Part shown: positions 46,043-59,255 of the stretch, piece by piece
How positions within the stretch are numbered: the stretch's first letter is position 1
Layout: every line of letters starts with the position of its first letter
DNA from: Coprinopsis marcescibilis
Lineage: Eukaryota; Basidiomycota; Agaricomycetes; Agaricales; Psathyrellaceae
Direction: 5' to 3'
DNA: 64,000 bases
Assembly (NCBI GenBank): GCA_004369085.1
Contig: ML210295.1
Coordinates: forward strand, 2,052-66,051
The notes under the pieces: model-generated
The model's database searches: none
What the model was told of the DNA's origin: nothing
Seen by the model: only the letters and a program-made list of their open reading frames with translations
Made by a program: the position numbers and the translations under genes

Positions 46043-49000
46043 ACGGCGCGAAGAGGATAATTACTGGATGACCGTCATGTATGGCTTCAACTTTAGTCGC
46101 TTAGGTTTCTCATTTCGATCTTATCAATGTTATTTCGATTGGTTAGTCAACGTCACGAGAAAGGAGAATGGTGGATTCAGACCGGGTATGACTGACATTA
46201 GATACGAAGCGCTTGCGCTTGGGGGATGAACACAGAAGGCAAAGTCTTATTCGCAGAAGGATCATTAGCTATGGATTCGACTGCGATAATCGGTATCTGC
46301 AACATGAATCACTTAGCTTCGTTGAATAGCAGAGCATGAAACGAAGCCGATTGTGAGGAATTATGCTGGGGCAAAGAGTTCAGGAAGAAAGACGCAACCT
46401 TCGGACAAAAGGGATCAATGTATGCGCAGGATAGATGGACGTCTGGGCATCCGCAGTACGAGAGTGTGTCGGTGGGAGCAGGCGACCTGTAGATGCACGG
46501 AGGAATAAAACGTGTAAACTGCTCGAAGTTGGATTGCGCATACACTAGTTCCAATACCGGAGTCCGTCGACAGATGTCAGTGAGAATCTCGGCCGTGCGC
46601 AAGTCCGTAGAAACAGATCGGAAGGCGTCCAGAGAGTAGGTATATGCGCTGAGTATCGAGGAGCCCAAGAGCCATACGGTGTCAAGGATGCCACAAGAGG
46701 TGAGTGGGGTGTACTGCGAGTGGTTTTCTCGTGCCCATGAGCGAAAACGCAGACTACACGTGCTGAATACTCCAGGAAGTCGACAGGGTCAGTGGACGCG
46801 CACAAGTGGTCGCGCGCGGAGCGAGCCCAGAGAGCCTAGAAAAGCAGAGGGAGCATATAGGCATGACGCCGGACGTAGATAATATGTTCGTCCTCCTACG
46901 AGAGAGTCAGCAGGGCTACCAAGTCCTAATGAGCGCGTACGTATCGCGACATATCCTGAACTACAGTTCCTGCCGCAAATTTCGTCGTCGTCGCCGTTGT
47001 CGTCAGGATCGTCGGGGGAGAGCTATTAGAGGCGTTCTGGGCAACCGTACGGAGCAGCAGGGAGGGATGGTGGGGGAAAGGAAGAAAGAATGGGACGACA
47101 AGGACAGGGGGCTCCTGCCCCTTTATAGCAGGAGGAGGGCATCACTTTGATCGATTATAAATCACCGGATGTGGATGATGATGGCTGATGTTGTGTGGCG
47201 GGAAGCGGTTGCTTGGCGGCTCATTTGGGAAATAGCGCGCCCAAATTCGTCGGCGTGTCGTTGTGTCAAGTGAGGCTGGGCGATGCTTCCGATCTTGACC
47301 AGACGTTGGTTGGTAAAGGTACAAGTCATGATGATCACCTGAGGTAGTCTCTTTTGATCCTCCGGGCTAGAGTTATTATAATCGTAGATGATACGCAGTC
47401 TGGACGTACTGGTCGACGGACCTGCAAATCGAGCGTTCCGTACCCTCGCCCAACCAGACCAGCGATCACTGAAATATACATTGTCTGACCTTCATGAGTT
47501 GGACTTCCAACAAAGCCATAATATATATCAGCGGGTAAAATCCTTCATCCAACCAATGAAAACCATTGCCCCTACACGCTCCCACTGACCGCCTCGTGCC
47601 CACCAACCAAAATAAACTGCTCTTCTTCTCTGCCCATCGCTAGCCATCTCAGCATAACCACGACAATCCTCCAAGGCCCCACTCACACATGTAGGCCCAG
47701 TCAGGCAGTGGAGTCCCGGAGATTTCTCGCTATTCAGTATTCCTTCCTTCCAATCATTTACCGTCATTCTGCACAGAAGCGTTGGATTGCAGTAACAAAA
47801 GAATGTATACATTTCGTAGTGAAAGGCGGGGCAGGTAGTAGGTACGATTGCCATAACCGGAACCTTAGGGCAAGAAAACGACAGCTCCTGGCCCGCCTGC
47901 TGTCCGCCGTAGCACCAGGGACTGCACTGGACAGTGAGGCGCTTCGAGTTTTTGAGTATCAAGTATTTCCAATCTCCTTGGCTGGCCAAGCCAACGCCCA
48001 TACGACACCCTTCATCGCGTTCAATATGACGTCCGAACTCCGCTCAGTGTGTGACAGGAGGCTTGGAGGAAGATGGTGTGCCGGACGATGTAAGGAATAG
48101 AGAATTCTGTCGAGTTTGGTGATCCATAGGGACGGGGGACGGGAGGGTTGAAGGGATAACTGTGGGTTGATGCATATTGTGGTAACATGAGGTGACGGGT
48201 GGGTGGTGGTGTGACGAGGGACGAGGTCGATGTCGAGCCGTGGATGGATGGAATCTGATAGCGCGTGGTTGCAGGGCTTCGGGAAGAGAAGGAGAAACCG
48301 CTCTTTCGGACTGCCATAGTCTCCTGGCTACTGGGTGAGTGCCAGCTCCGATTGCTCTATGTGTCGAGATCTAGGAAAGAGGATGGGTTGATGAGATGAA
48401 GATGGGACGGTTGCAGTGCGAATCACGGCGTACCGGTTAGTTAGGACGATCTCTGGACGAACTTGGGCGTCCTTGCCTAGCTGGATGTGAAACGAATGGC
48501 CCCCGATCTGAATGCATGATTCGCTCGGAGATGAGCCTGCCTGCTGTTCGTGAATGGGTGCAATCTTGATGACAAACAGCCAGTGTTCTGGAGATTAGGA
48601 GCACCCTGAGCCCCTGGAAAGCGCAGAGGGACTGGTGATTTGACGTTGCGTATGTTGTTTAACTGGGACATGTATCGTACGTATGGACGTTGGAGGCGAT
48701 GTACAGGTCCGTAGGGTTCAGCGTTGGTACGAAATGGAGTTTATGGTGCGGTCTGAGGAAGACATTAATACGGGTGCGGATGAGCTGGTTGATGGACATG
48801 TACCATTTCATTTCCGACAGACACATGTAGCTTCATGCGGTCGTTACGGAACGATTGGCGACATAGCTGAAGATTTGGTTTGTTATTCTATGCCTGGAGA
48901 TGACCCGTTGACCCGTTGCGGTACAATGAGGAGGGGTGACGGTATCCTTGTTCCTGGCCCTGGCGAGCTGGGAATGATCCCGTCGCGACTACGAATTCCT

Positions 49001-49692
49001 GGAGTAGATATCCAGATATTATTAAAATGTTCAGAATTTAATGGTTGAACTCACATTGGATATCTGATAACGGGCGATGGATGGTCCGAGTGGATGAAAG
49101 TGGAGACATGTCAGATAATCATGGAAATCGAATGATTCCGACCCCCTGGTGGATGTAAGTACAAACCCGCGAGCTGGATCTGCGTTCTGTCACGATTTCC
49201 CTGACTGATGTCGGAAACCTGAAATGAGATGGCCGTGAGTGGTAGGAGGGACTACTTCCGAGTCATTCGGAGTGCCGCTGGAGAAGGATGATGTCAGCGA
49301 GCACAGCAATTGCAACTCCGCAGGCCCGATCTTATCTAAATTTTTGTAACAAGGTGGATTCGGGCGAGGCCACGCCTTTTCCATCTACCTATCGATTACC
49401 TCTGGCCTGTCCTTTCCTCCTTCTTTCTTTCTTGTTGAATTCAACGAAGCAGGCGACACGAAAATCCAGCTCAACTTTCTAACCTCCTCCGTAAGTGAAA
49501 ATCACCAACAGTTGCCTCGCTTTTTGCTCTGGATTCATATGGATCGCAGCTGATAGGCGTATTGACCCAGATCTGACTGCGCCCACGAGAATACTGCACC
49601 TCGCTCACTCATATACGGCTTACACGACGACCAGCGCCGATATTCGGACGTCCTAGACATCAAATAGACTTATACATCGCATCAAACCGAAA
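46043..49692. other. Intergenic region, 3.65 kb
   Basis: No gene could be confirmed. Two minus-strand open frames are the best candidates: 46309-46668 (119 residues, several Cys, VYAQSNFEQFTRFIPPC) and 47528-48001 (157 residues, Cys- and Trp-rich). Neither has a recognised domain, signal peptide or supported neighbouring exon. The last 200 bp are the 5' region of ARB1. Confidence 0.4.
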
Positions 49693-52059
49693 ATGCCTCC
49701 CTCAGCATCCAAGCAAAAGCGATTGGCAGAAAAGGCGGCCAAGAAGACTGTTACAGGCTCAAGTGCCACTGGGACCTCTACTCCCGCTGACTCCGTCAAT
49801 GGCGGAGCCTCAACACCACTCACCAGCCTGAGCGGCCTGGCCAGCAAGGCCGGCAGCCAGGACGATCTGCTGTCCATGGCGAAGCTGAACTTGGCTACGG
49901 ACAGGTCAGTTTTCTCTTGTACATCTCCTATAGGTTGCTGATACGAATTCCTCTTGTATAGGAGCGCCGCAGGTGTCCTCGTTTCAGACATTAAGGCCCG
50001 CGATGTCAAAATCGATGCCTTTACACTCTCTTTCCACGGCCGTCTCCTCATCGAAAACGCCGAGGTGTCGCTCAATTACGGTAATCGATATGGGCTTTTG
50101 GGTGAAAACGGTTCTGGAAAGGTACGTTCTCTAATTATCACCACATCAACATGCGATCCTGACCTGACCGTTCTGTCTTAGTCCACCTTCCTTACATCCA
50201 TCGCCGAACGCGATATCGAAATTCCAGAACACATGGATATCTACATGGTCCGAGGCGAGGCCGATCCATCAGACGTCAATGCTCTCGAGTTCATCGTCGC
50301 CTCTGCCCGTGCCAAGATGGCTAAACTCGAAGCCTACATCGAGGAACTCAGCATAGCGGATGAAGTCGACGACGTCGCACTTGATAGTGCCTATGAAGCC
50401 CTCGAGGAGCTCGACCCCACAACCTTTGAAGCCAAGGCCATGTCCATTCTTCACGGTCTCGGTTTTAGCACTGAGATGATGAAGAAGCCCACGAGTGACA
50501 TGTCTGGTGGTTGGCGTATGCGCGTGGCTCTTGCCCGTGCTCTTTTCGTCAAGCCCCACATCCTCCTCCTCGACGAGCCGACTAACCACTTGGATCTCGG
50601 AGCCGTCGTTTGGTTGGAAGCCTACCTCTCGACCTACAACCATATCCTCGTCATCACCTCCCACTCGCAGGATTTCATGGATACCGTTTGTACCCACATC
50701 ATGGATTTGACGCCGAAGAAGAAACTTCTGTACTACTCGGGTAACTACTCGACGTATGTCAAGACCAAGACGGAGAACGAAGTTAACCAGATGAAGGCGT
50801 ACGCGAAGCAGCAGGATGAAATCGCCCATATCAAGAAGTACGGTTCCTCCTTTTCAACCTGTGATTTCGGTGCTGATTGTTCCCGATAGGTTCATTGCTT
50901 CTGCTGGTACCTATGCCAATCTCGTCCGTCAAGCCAAGTCCAAGCAGAAGATCATCGACAAGATGGAGGCTGCAGGTTTGATTGAGAAGATCGAGGTTCC
51001 CAGACCTCTTAGGTGCGTCTAGTTATCCGCCTCTTGCGAATATTCGTCGCTGATTCTTGGCGATGTAGATTCCACTTTGAAGATATCCACAAGCTTCCGC
51101 CACCTATCATTGCCTTTGACGGCGTTGCGTTCTCTTACTCTGGTAAGAAGAAAGACCACCTCTACGAAGGCCTCTCCTTCGGTATCGAGTACGTCGGACT
51201 CACCGCTTCATCCCTGATTCACCGCTAACCAGCACTTTGAAAACGCAGTATGGATGCCCGTATCGCCATTCTCGGCGCCAACGGAACCGGCAAATCCACC
51301 CTCCTTCACCTCATCACTGGTGCCCTCCAACCGACCCAAGGTACGGTCTCCAAGCACGTCAACCTGAAGCTCGCCAAGTACAGTCAACACAGTGCGGATC
51401 AACTTCCGTACGACACTACCCCGATCGAGTACTTCCAGCGGCTGTTCAGTGCCAAGTATCCCGACAAGGATATGCAATTCTGGAGGGCACAGCTTGGCAG
51501 GTTCGGTTTGAGTGGTACACATCAAACGAGTCCTATCAAGCAGTTGAGTGATGGTTTGAGGAATCGGTATGTTTTTCGTTCTTGTTTGTGGTTATTCGAA
51601 CGCTAACGTGTGTTTTAGGGTGGTGTTTGCGCAACTTGCGATGGAGCATCCTCATATTCTGTTGTTGGACGAGCCGACTAATCATTTGGATATGATGTCG
51701 ATCGATGCACTCGCTCAGGCGATCAAGGAGTTTGAGGGTGGTGTCGTGATTGTTAGTCACGACTTCAGGTTAATTTCGCAGGTGCGTTTTGGTCTATTTT
51801 TCGTGTCAGTTGGCGATGACGCTTACTCTTTTCGTAGGTCGCTGAGGAGCTGTGGGAAGTCAAGGATAAGAAGATTCGTAACCTCACGAAGGAGGATATT
51901 ACGATTGTGGATTACAAGAAGGGATTGGTCAAAGAAAGTACGTTTTTCGTTTGTTTGTTTTCTTTGAGACTTGGGCTGATGGATGTGATGTGTTTAGGTA
52001 TGGCTGCGATCGAGAAGGCCAAGCTGTTCAGCAAGACCGCTACCAAGGGCAAGACCTAA
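49693..52059 (+). CDS. ARB1: ABC-F ATPase ARB1 (ABCF2-type), ribosome biogenesis
   Basis: Nine exons (49693-49904, 49962-50121, 50182-50837, 50890-51012, 51069-51188, 51249-51566, 51619-51781, 51838-51937, 51998-52059) give 637 residues. Two ABC cassettes and no membrane segments are present. Cassette 1 has [25 protein letters not shown] and [12 protein letters not shown]. Cassette 2 has [11 protein letters not shown], the variant signature [15 protein letters not shown] and [12 protein letters not shown]. The N-terminus is Ala/Lys/Ser-rich with a basic start ([12 protein letters not shown]), and the C-terminus is Lys-rich. Arb1 shuttles between cytoplasm and nucleus and is needed for 40S and 60S maturation in yeast (general knowledge). 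The first intron lies right after the disordered N-terminus. High confidence. Confidence 0.95.
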
Positions 52060-52276
52060 GGGGTGGTGGAGAGCGTGTATTGTTGAGGTTATGTCTTTCT
52101 TTTTTTCTCATCGTTATACATCTACATTACATGCATATGGATCGTATGGCTGTTTTCATGAATACATTTCCAGTTTCTAAACGCTTTGCCGTGAAGCTCG
52201 CGATGAGGTTTAAGGTTTGGGTGTTGAATATGCCGTAGGGTCTGAACCCCCATCGAATATTTCTCTGCAAACAGGG

Positions 52277-53435
52277 CTAGCTGTTGCCAGGGTCGGTGCT
52301 GATGCTATACGGAGGAGGCTGCGAGGTTGGCTGATCTTCAGGCGGGACTTGAGTTACACTATCTGGCAGTGTCGACTTCATGAACGCTGGAGGCTGCCAA
52401 TCTTCATCATGATCGTGAGTATGGCTGTCAGGGGGAGTGTGTGGTCGTCGTTCGGCTGTATACGGCATGTCTGAATGCCCGAAAGGGACATGGGATGATC
52501 CTGGGTGGAGGGTTACTGGATGAAACTGGGCCATCGTTGGCGCACCATGTGTAGCGTTGGATGTTGATAAGACGTAGATGAGAGGTGCGGGTGCAGGTGC
52601 TTGGCTGCTGGGTTGTGGTTGGGCGTTCTGTGTGAGATCTATTATGTGAGGGAACCAGGTGAGTGTTCTCGAGCGAGAGGAAGAGAGAGGACTCGTTGCG
52701 AGTGACGCACGTAGATCGGACTGTGAGGAGTTTGTTGGATTTGATCCTGTCTTTGGATATGGCTTTCCGTTCTTGAGCGTCCACCATTCGGTGCGTTTGT
52801 AGAGGTAGTATAGTGTGATGATTACTGCGGCGATGAGCGCCAGCCCGCCGATAACCGCTCCTACTATCGCACCGGGTTTTACAGGTTGCGTTCGGCCCTC
52901 TGAACTTGCCCCGAGCTCGAAATGGCCGGGGGATTCGCCGGGGGGTTGGACGGATACTTGGAAGTAGTCGAGGTAGAAGAGGCCGGAGACGTGTTTAACT
53001 GTGAGGGTGTGGTTCCCGTAAGGTATTGCGAGGTTTTGGTAAAAGCTGACGTAGTGTTTGATGTTTGTTGGGTCTTGCTCTGCTTGGTATTGGAACTCGC
53101 TCGAGGGGTCTTCGTCGAGGGTGTATGTGGAGACTTCGGCGGTGTCGTTGAATTGGAGAGGGGGGATTGTGCCGTAGACTGTTATTCCGCTTCCTGGAGG
53201 TATACGATGGAGCGGTTGGCGTGAAAGAGTTGAAGGTTTGGCGTGGGTGGATGAGAGAAAAGGGTGGGTGGTACGTACCTGTGAAGGAGACTGTTGCTTT
53301 TGCGCCTGGGACTGTTGCGCGCTTACATGTTGTGTTCCCTTGCTGCGCAGAAAAGCCCTCGTCGGCCCATCCGTTTGACGGGGCATATTTGACTGAAGAG
53401 TCGCTTATATCAACGTCGACCATTCCCGTTGACAT
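52277..53435 (-). CDS. Single-pass membrane protein with extracellular beta-sandwich-like domain
   Basis: Two exons on the minus strand (53435-53279, 53193-52277) give 357 residues. The N-terminal part (VDVDISDSSVKYAPSNGW, ATVSFTGSGITVYGT, LPY-type strands, NHTLTVKHVSGLFYLDYFQV) looks like the fungal jelly-roll surface proteins, without a clear signal peptide. One helix (AIVGAVIGGLALIAAVIITL) near residue 185 is followed by a long Pro/Ser/His-rich cytoplasmic tail with PPPYS near the end, a possible WW-domain ligand. A possible 83-bp intron in the tail was rejected because it breaks the frame. The gene is convergent with ARB1 and shares its plan with 23674-24628. Function unknown. Confidence 0.75.
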
Positions 53436-56035
53436 TGTCGTCTATTATATGCGAGGATGAGGAAATGTCCAGGTTCAGCTGGCTGTGGGAAGGAGAGATG
53501 GGGGTGCAATGTTATGATCGATGTGTACGTGGTGGCACCAGTGAGGGGAATAGGTCAAGAAGAGCTTTCTGAGTTTCGCAGCTCCAACCGGTTACCGTGA
53601 CAGTGGCCATTCTGGGGCAACCGTGACGGCCGAGAATAAGATGGATTGTCCAGATTGGGGGTTATAGGTCAAGATCATTATCAAGCAATTCGCAGACGCA
53701 CGCATTCCCGCAGTTCTGCTTGAAGAAATGCTGTCATCCTTTTACAAGCGGGCGTTCGAGCGAGGCCTCGACTCGGACTTTGGCCCATCTGATTGATGAG
53801 CCCATTGGTCAGTACTAGAAAGGCCGTTAATCATTGCGATGTACCTCTGTAATTCGATAGGCTAATATATGCTGTGCGCTTCCAGATTTAGCGCCCTTGG
53901 ATGAGCAGCGCCGCTTCTCACGCCCTCTTTCGATGGAATTGAAGCGTCCGCGACGTTTATCCTTTCAGTGAGGGTGTCGAGTCGTATATCGCTACCTGCT
54001 GATAATATCAGATAAGGCCACTTATAGTCAGAATCCTCAATTTTCCAATCGATCTCCTTCGTTACCCATCTTCGACACCAACATCACGAATTCAAAATCA
54101 CCAAAGTGAAGAAGGTACTAGACTTTCCTTGTAACATGATCAAGACAAGTGCCAACTTCATACTGGTGAGCCAGCTTCCATGCGGCGCTGCCTCACGACA
54201 AGTGATGTCTTTGCGTTCACTTACTCTTTGGACTCTGACTCTTCACTCCCGCGAAAACTGTTGCCGCGCATCAAAGGTCGGTGCTCCAAGTTTATTTGCA
54301 CTGATGAGTGAATGTAGAATATCTCAAAAGCCCTCAACATAGGCCCTCGCCTGAGAGGCTGAGACTTGGATATTTAGCACGAAGGCAAATTTTAGCAATC
54401 CAGCAATAATCGTAATTGGAGATTACGCACACGGCACGGCACCTGAGGTTGAAGGTAAGCGATGAGACTTTCCAAACAGCGCCAACTGCCTTCGAGTTAA
54501 ACATATAACCAATCATGCTACACTCGAATTGTTTACATAGAACGTTTCCCACACTTCTGTGGCGTGACAGTGAAAATAATGTAAAATCCGCCCTTGTTTC
54601 GAGAGTCGAATACAATGGACTTGAGATTCTTCTGACTTCGGTTACGGTACCATCTGTCGATATGTCTTCTAGAACCTCAGCCTGCCACTGACCACACAAG
54701 GTGCGCATCAGGAGGATTTCAATTTTCCGTAGACGACTGCGGGATCACCACTGAAATAATTCACGGAGACTTGAGCATCTGGTCTAACAGCAATCCAGTA
54801 AGTCGATTGGGGGATAAGAAGATACAACGAGCGCTACATGCGTTGACACCCGATATGCTGTGGTGCCCCCTCATGGCTGCGATTGCGTCTTTATCCCACC
54901 ATTCACCCCGACTTCCCGCATTCCTGGACATTGCACATGTGTTGTTTCGTCCTTCTTAAGACTTCGAACCAAACACTGGGCGTTCGTTGTAACCATCTTA
55001 TACAGTGTGCCTAACACCCTACCGTCTGATCTTCCTGCCATTTTATATCAAGGAAGGAGATGATTGTGTTAGGAATAGAACATCGGGAGTCGGAACTTAC
55101 GATGAGTTGGCAAAATCACATTTTATCGAGGGAGAGGGATCAGCATCTCGAAGGGGTTACAAATAGATTTACAGTGACCGAACAGGCCAGAATGGCTTTC
55201 CGAAATTCAAGCTTGGAATCGACAGGGAAAGATAAATTATAACAATGGATTGGAGCCCGGGGGAACGTTCGAACTTCCCAAGCTAAGGATAAACGGCGAA
55301 TGTTTTACTCGATTGCTGTATTTACAAAGACTACCGAAATTAGAGTGTAACGAGGAAGAGGTGGAGTAGTTGCATCAAGAACGAAGCATGGATGTTTTAT
55401 AATAGGACAAGTTGTGTGTTGACCAGGTGACTTTCAGATTTTTTAACTTCCGATGTCCCAGCCAACTTCTCTTCGACCTCCCCACACGACACGCGCCTTC
55501 TTTTCGACTTGGCCTCAGTTGTAAACCTTTTGTGGGACATGCTAACAGCATCTATCGCCACACAGCGCACAGTGCATCGTTCTGAATGATCATCTGTCGT
55601 CTGCGTCTTATCTTCCCGTGTGCTGCTCTTCATCGCCGAAGTCACCGGCAGTCATAAATAGGCCGGCCGGACGCTATACACGAGGATACGACGCTTCCTT
55701 TTCTGTCACGCAAGCAGAAGTCGCCATTTTTGTAGAATATCTTCGCTCATTATCTGTTCTCGTGCGTGCTTTACTGCTATAATTTCTCATCAAATTATAA
55801 TAGGAAGCTGACACACGCGATTCCCTTGTTGTCAGACCTCGTTCTACGCTCTGCAACTCTACAGCACCAATGTGGACCTTGTTTCTCAACCATGCGTATC
55901 CTGCAAGCTTGCATGCAGCGGGAACGACACCTTTTAAGGTACCCAGAGTATGCATGGAGGAGATAAAAGGCGGGGCGAATTTATCTGGGCTCCCCAGGTC
56001 CTCCTCCGGATAATCCTCTCTCTTACACGACAAGA
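53436..56035. other. Intergenic region, 2.6 kb
   Basis: I see no supported gene. Short frames (54334-54708 minus, 55397-55645 minus) are unrecognised. The right end is the fungalysin promoter. Confidence 0.4.
55962..55969 (+). promoter_or_regulatory. TATA-like box of the fungalysin gene
   Basis: GATAAAAG 67 bp before the ATG at 56036, the same spacing as the TATA box of the first DUF1996-CBM1 gene. Confidence 0.55.
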
Positions 56036-58423
56036 ATGGCTCAAATCAAGAACTTGTTGTCGACCGTTCTGCTCGCAGTCGCCTTCGCTGGCTCAACACT
56101 CGCATTTGCCGATGCCGAGCTCCTCTCCACCCGTCATATGGTGGCCGTCGGTCGTCGTGGTCTCCAGGTCGAGTCGTTCAACCCTCCAAGCACCTATGAG
56201 GTTAGACTCATCAAACACCGCGTCACCTCACTCCATCTGACAGTTCTTACTACCAGACCTTCGGTGAAGGTATCGAGCTCCCTGACTCGGTCGGCCCAAC
56301 TCCCTTGGAGGAGGAGGCTCGCACCTTTGTCGCTGAGAGGTTGAATCTCGAACAAGAAACTGTGGAGTTCCGCAGTGGATACACCGGAGAAACTACTAGA
56401 AACGCGTACTTGCGACAAAGCCACGTATGTTATCTTCCATTATTGCTCTTCTTAACCATCTGACTCGGTGGTATACAACAGGACGGTATCAACTTCGCCA
56501 ACGCAGTTGCCAACGTTGCTTTCAAGGACAACCGAGTTGTTTCATTCGGTTCTTCTTTCGTCCGACCAAGTAAGTCTCAAATTAGCGCGCCGCCTGCCAA
56601 CGTATCTGACAGATTTACAGACCGGATCGCACCATCCACTCCCACCGTCAACCTTGAGGATGTTCTGCCCGCAGTCGAGGAGATCCTCGAAGGAAAGTAC
56701 AACGGGTACCCCACCAAATTGGAGTACTTGGCTCGCCCAGATGGGTCCGCTACACTGGCCTACGTCGCTCAAATCCAGAATGTGGAGGAGAACACATGGT
56801 ACGAAGCTTTCATCGACGCCGAGAATGGCGAGCTCGTGTCTGTTACCGACTTCGTCTCCGAGGCGACAGTGAGTTTTCATCTCATCTCGGATACACCAAT
56901 GCAGTCCACTAAATCAGCATTCCGCTTAGTACCGCGTCCTCCCCATTCAGAAGCAAGCGTTCCCAGAGGGTTTGGAGTTATTAGTCAACCCTGAAGACGC
57001 CCTGGCATCTCCCCGCGGATGGCATTCTTCCGGTACCACCAACACGACGAATACTTCGTGTGTCAAAACTTCATTTGTTTCTCTATGGCTCACTAATGGG
57101 GCTCGTGATGTAGGGGTAACAACGTCATCGCCTACAAGTCAAGTCAGTCAACTGGCCTTACTTCCCAGTCTGCTGCTGGTCCCACCTTCGACTACGCCTA
57201 TGACGACCGAAATGCACCCGCGACCACTGTCAACCTTGACTCTGCTCGCGTTAACGCTTTCTATATCATAAACTCCATCCACGACATTGCTTATCGCTAT
57301 GGATTCACCGAAACTGCCTTCAACTTCCAGAATGACAACTTCGGACGAGGAGGATCCGGCAACGACCGCGTTGTCATCAGTGTCCAAGACGCCTCTGGTA
57401 CCAACAACGCCAACTTCGCGACGCCCCCTGAGTAAGTAACCTTTACGTTAAGACGGGATACTCTCTGACCGGCTTTGCTTTATTAGTGGCCAATCGGGAA
57501 CTTGCCGCATGTACATCTGGACGCGAACCACCGTACGTGTTTACGCGCTGTGTATGGGCATCGCGCTGATAATTGTACTCCTCTAGCCCAACCGCGACGG
57601 TTCCCTCGAGAATGACATCATCGTCCACGAGATGGGCCATGGTATCACTAACCGAATGACTGGTGGTGGAACTGGTCGATGCTTGCAAACTACCGAGTCC
57701 CGTGGTCTCGGAGAAGGCTGGTCTGATGCTCTCGCTGAGTAGGTCCACTCGAATCCTTTTGCAATCGTCGTACTAACCAAGATGAAAAGATGGACAGAGC
57801 AAAAGTCTGCCGCTATTCCCGACTATGTCCTTGGTGGCTATGTCACCAACACTGCCGCTGGGATCCGAACTCGCCCATACTCGACTAGCAGGTCAGTTTA
57901 TCAAGTCTCGGGTCGTGATACTCTTATATTAACTCTGGTACTAGCACCACCAACCCCCAGACCTATGCTACCGTCCGGGGACAAACCTCAGTGCACAGTG
58001 AGTTGTTGTATAGAATCCCAGCTCGTGCAATTTGTCTGACGAGCTTCTCCAAGGGATCGGAGAGATCTGGGCCAACACGCTTCACAACGTCTACGCCGCC
58101 CTTATCGCCCAGCACGGCTGGTCTCCCAGCGCAAAGACAAACCCGGCAGGTCTCGAGGGCAACATTGTGTGGCTCCACCTCTTCATTGACGCCCTTGCAA
58201 TCCAACCTTGCAACCCTACTTGTAAGTTGACGGCACAATTTTTCAACGCCCCCACGCTAACGCATTCACAGTCCTCACTGCCCGTGATGCTTGGATCCAA
58301 GCTGACCTCAACCGATACGGAGGTGCCAACAGATGCTTGCTCTGGAGGGCCTTTGCCAGCAAGGGTCTTGGTGTCAGCGCCAGCAACTTTGTTGACAACT
58401 CTGCAGTCCCCTCTGGATGCTAA
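56036..58423 (+). CDS. Secreted fungalysin metalloprotease (M36)
   Basis: Twelve exons (56036-56200, 56257-56424, 56482-56569, 56621-56868, 56930-57057, 57114-57431, 57487-57532, 57587-57738, 57790-57891, 57945-57997, 58054-58221, 58272-58423) give 595 residues, the usual length. A signal peptide (LLSTVLLAVAFAGSTLAFA) is followed by an FTP/inhibitory propeptide (GIELPDSVGPTPLEEEARTF, DGINFANAVANVAFK) and the catalytic domain. The zinc site HEMGH is at about 401-405, with the third ligand Glu in GLGEGWSDALA near 430. The end is DNSAVPSGC. It acts outside the cell as a broad endopeptidase made as a proenzyme. The exon 10/11 junction replaces the usual Ser before IGEIW by Arg, so that acceptor could be off by a few bases. 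Confidence 0.93.
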
Positions 58424-59255
58424 TTGGTGCTCCTTGTTTAAATACCATGTACCAATAAAAGAAAGCGACTGTACAATAGACATAATTTCACCTCCATTGG
58501 ATTACAACATTGTTGTTCACGACGTCCTAATCCTTGAACTTGTTGGAAAACAATTCATGTCGTTAATGTACGTAATAGCGACCCGTCGGTGAACCCCAAT
58601 TAGTTTCAGTCATTGATTCCAACCCGAAACGGCGGGGAAGGTCGGCACCACGTGTTGACCACTTGGTGATGAACATTGTGATGAATCGCGCTTCCAACGT
58701 TCTTGGTACTTGTGCACCATCATCGACACCGCCCACTAGCAGGCAGCCTTGCCGTTTTGACTCTCTCTTCGCTGCACCGAGTTCAAACAAAATGCTTCAG
58801 CCTCACGTTCGCCACGAGGCCAATTATGTTAGAAAACACCCATGATTTCATTTCGAGCCTGTCATATCTGCCCAAATGATCAGAAATCCCCGGTTATCCG
58901 ACAAATCCTCATGTTCTGGAGCCTGGAACGATAAGAAGTCCTTGTCTAATCTATTTTCGGTATGTTGAAACCGATTTGTCGACGATAATGGCCAATTGAC
59001 GCGCTGCGAATCCTTGTTAGGTGTAATTTTGGGCGGAACGTGTTTGATCATGAAAGCCACCGCAGGCTCAGCATTACGCCTTTCGTTTAGGACCCACCTG
59101 CCTCGACGCAACCGCCTGGCGCCGAAGTAATAAAGCTCGCCTTCGATCCTCCTCTTTGGTTCTTACACCCACCCTTCCTCTACGATTACCACTCCCAAGC
59201 CACAGCTCCCCTAACCCCACCACTTACCGGACCTCAAAACCTTGTACAGGCCACC
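58424..59255. other. Intergenic region, 0.83 kb
   Basis: 3' flank of fungalysin and promoter of the next gene. The stretch 59120-59250 is pyrimidine-rich (CT tracts), common upstream of fungal housekeeping genes. No gene is seen. Confidence 0.4.

Noticed and set aside
46309..46668. Minus-strand ORF of 119 residues with several Cys
   Set aside because: No supported start region or family; it could be the last exon of an unseen gene but cannot be shown.
47528..48001. Cys/Trp-rich minus-strand ORF of 157 residues
   Set aside because: No signal peptide, domain or upstream exon could be joined; kept only as a candidate in the gap entry.
52640..52730. Possible 83-bp intron in the tail of the membrane protein
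   Set aside because: Removing it shifts the frame; the unspliced frame gives a Pro-rich tail that continues to the stop.
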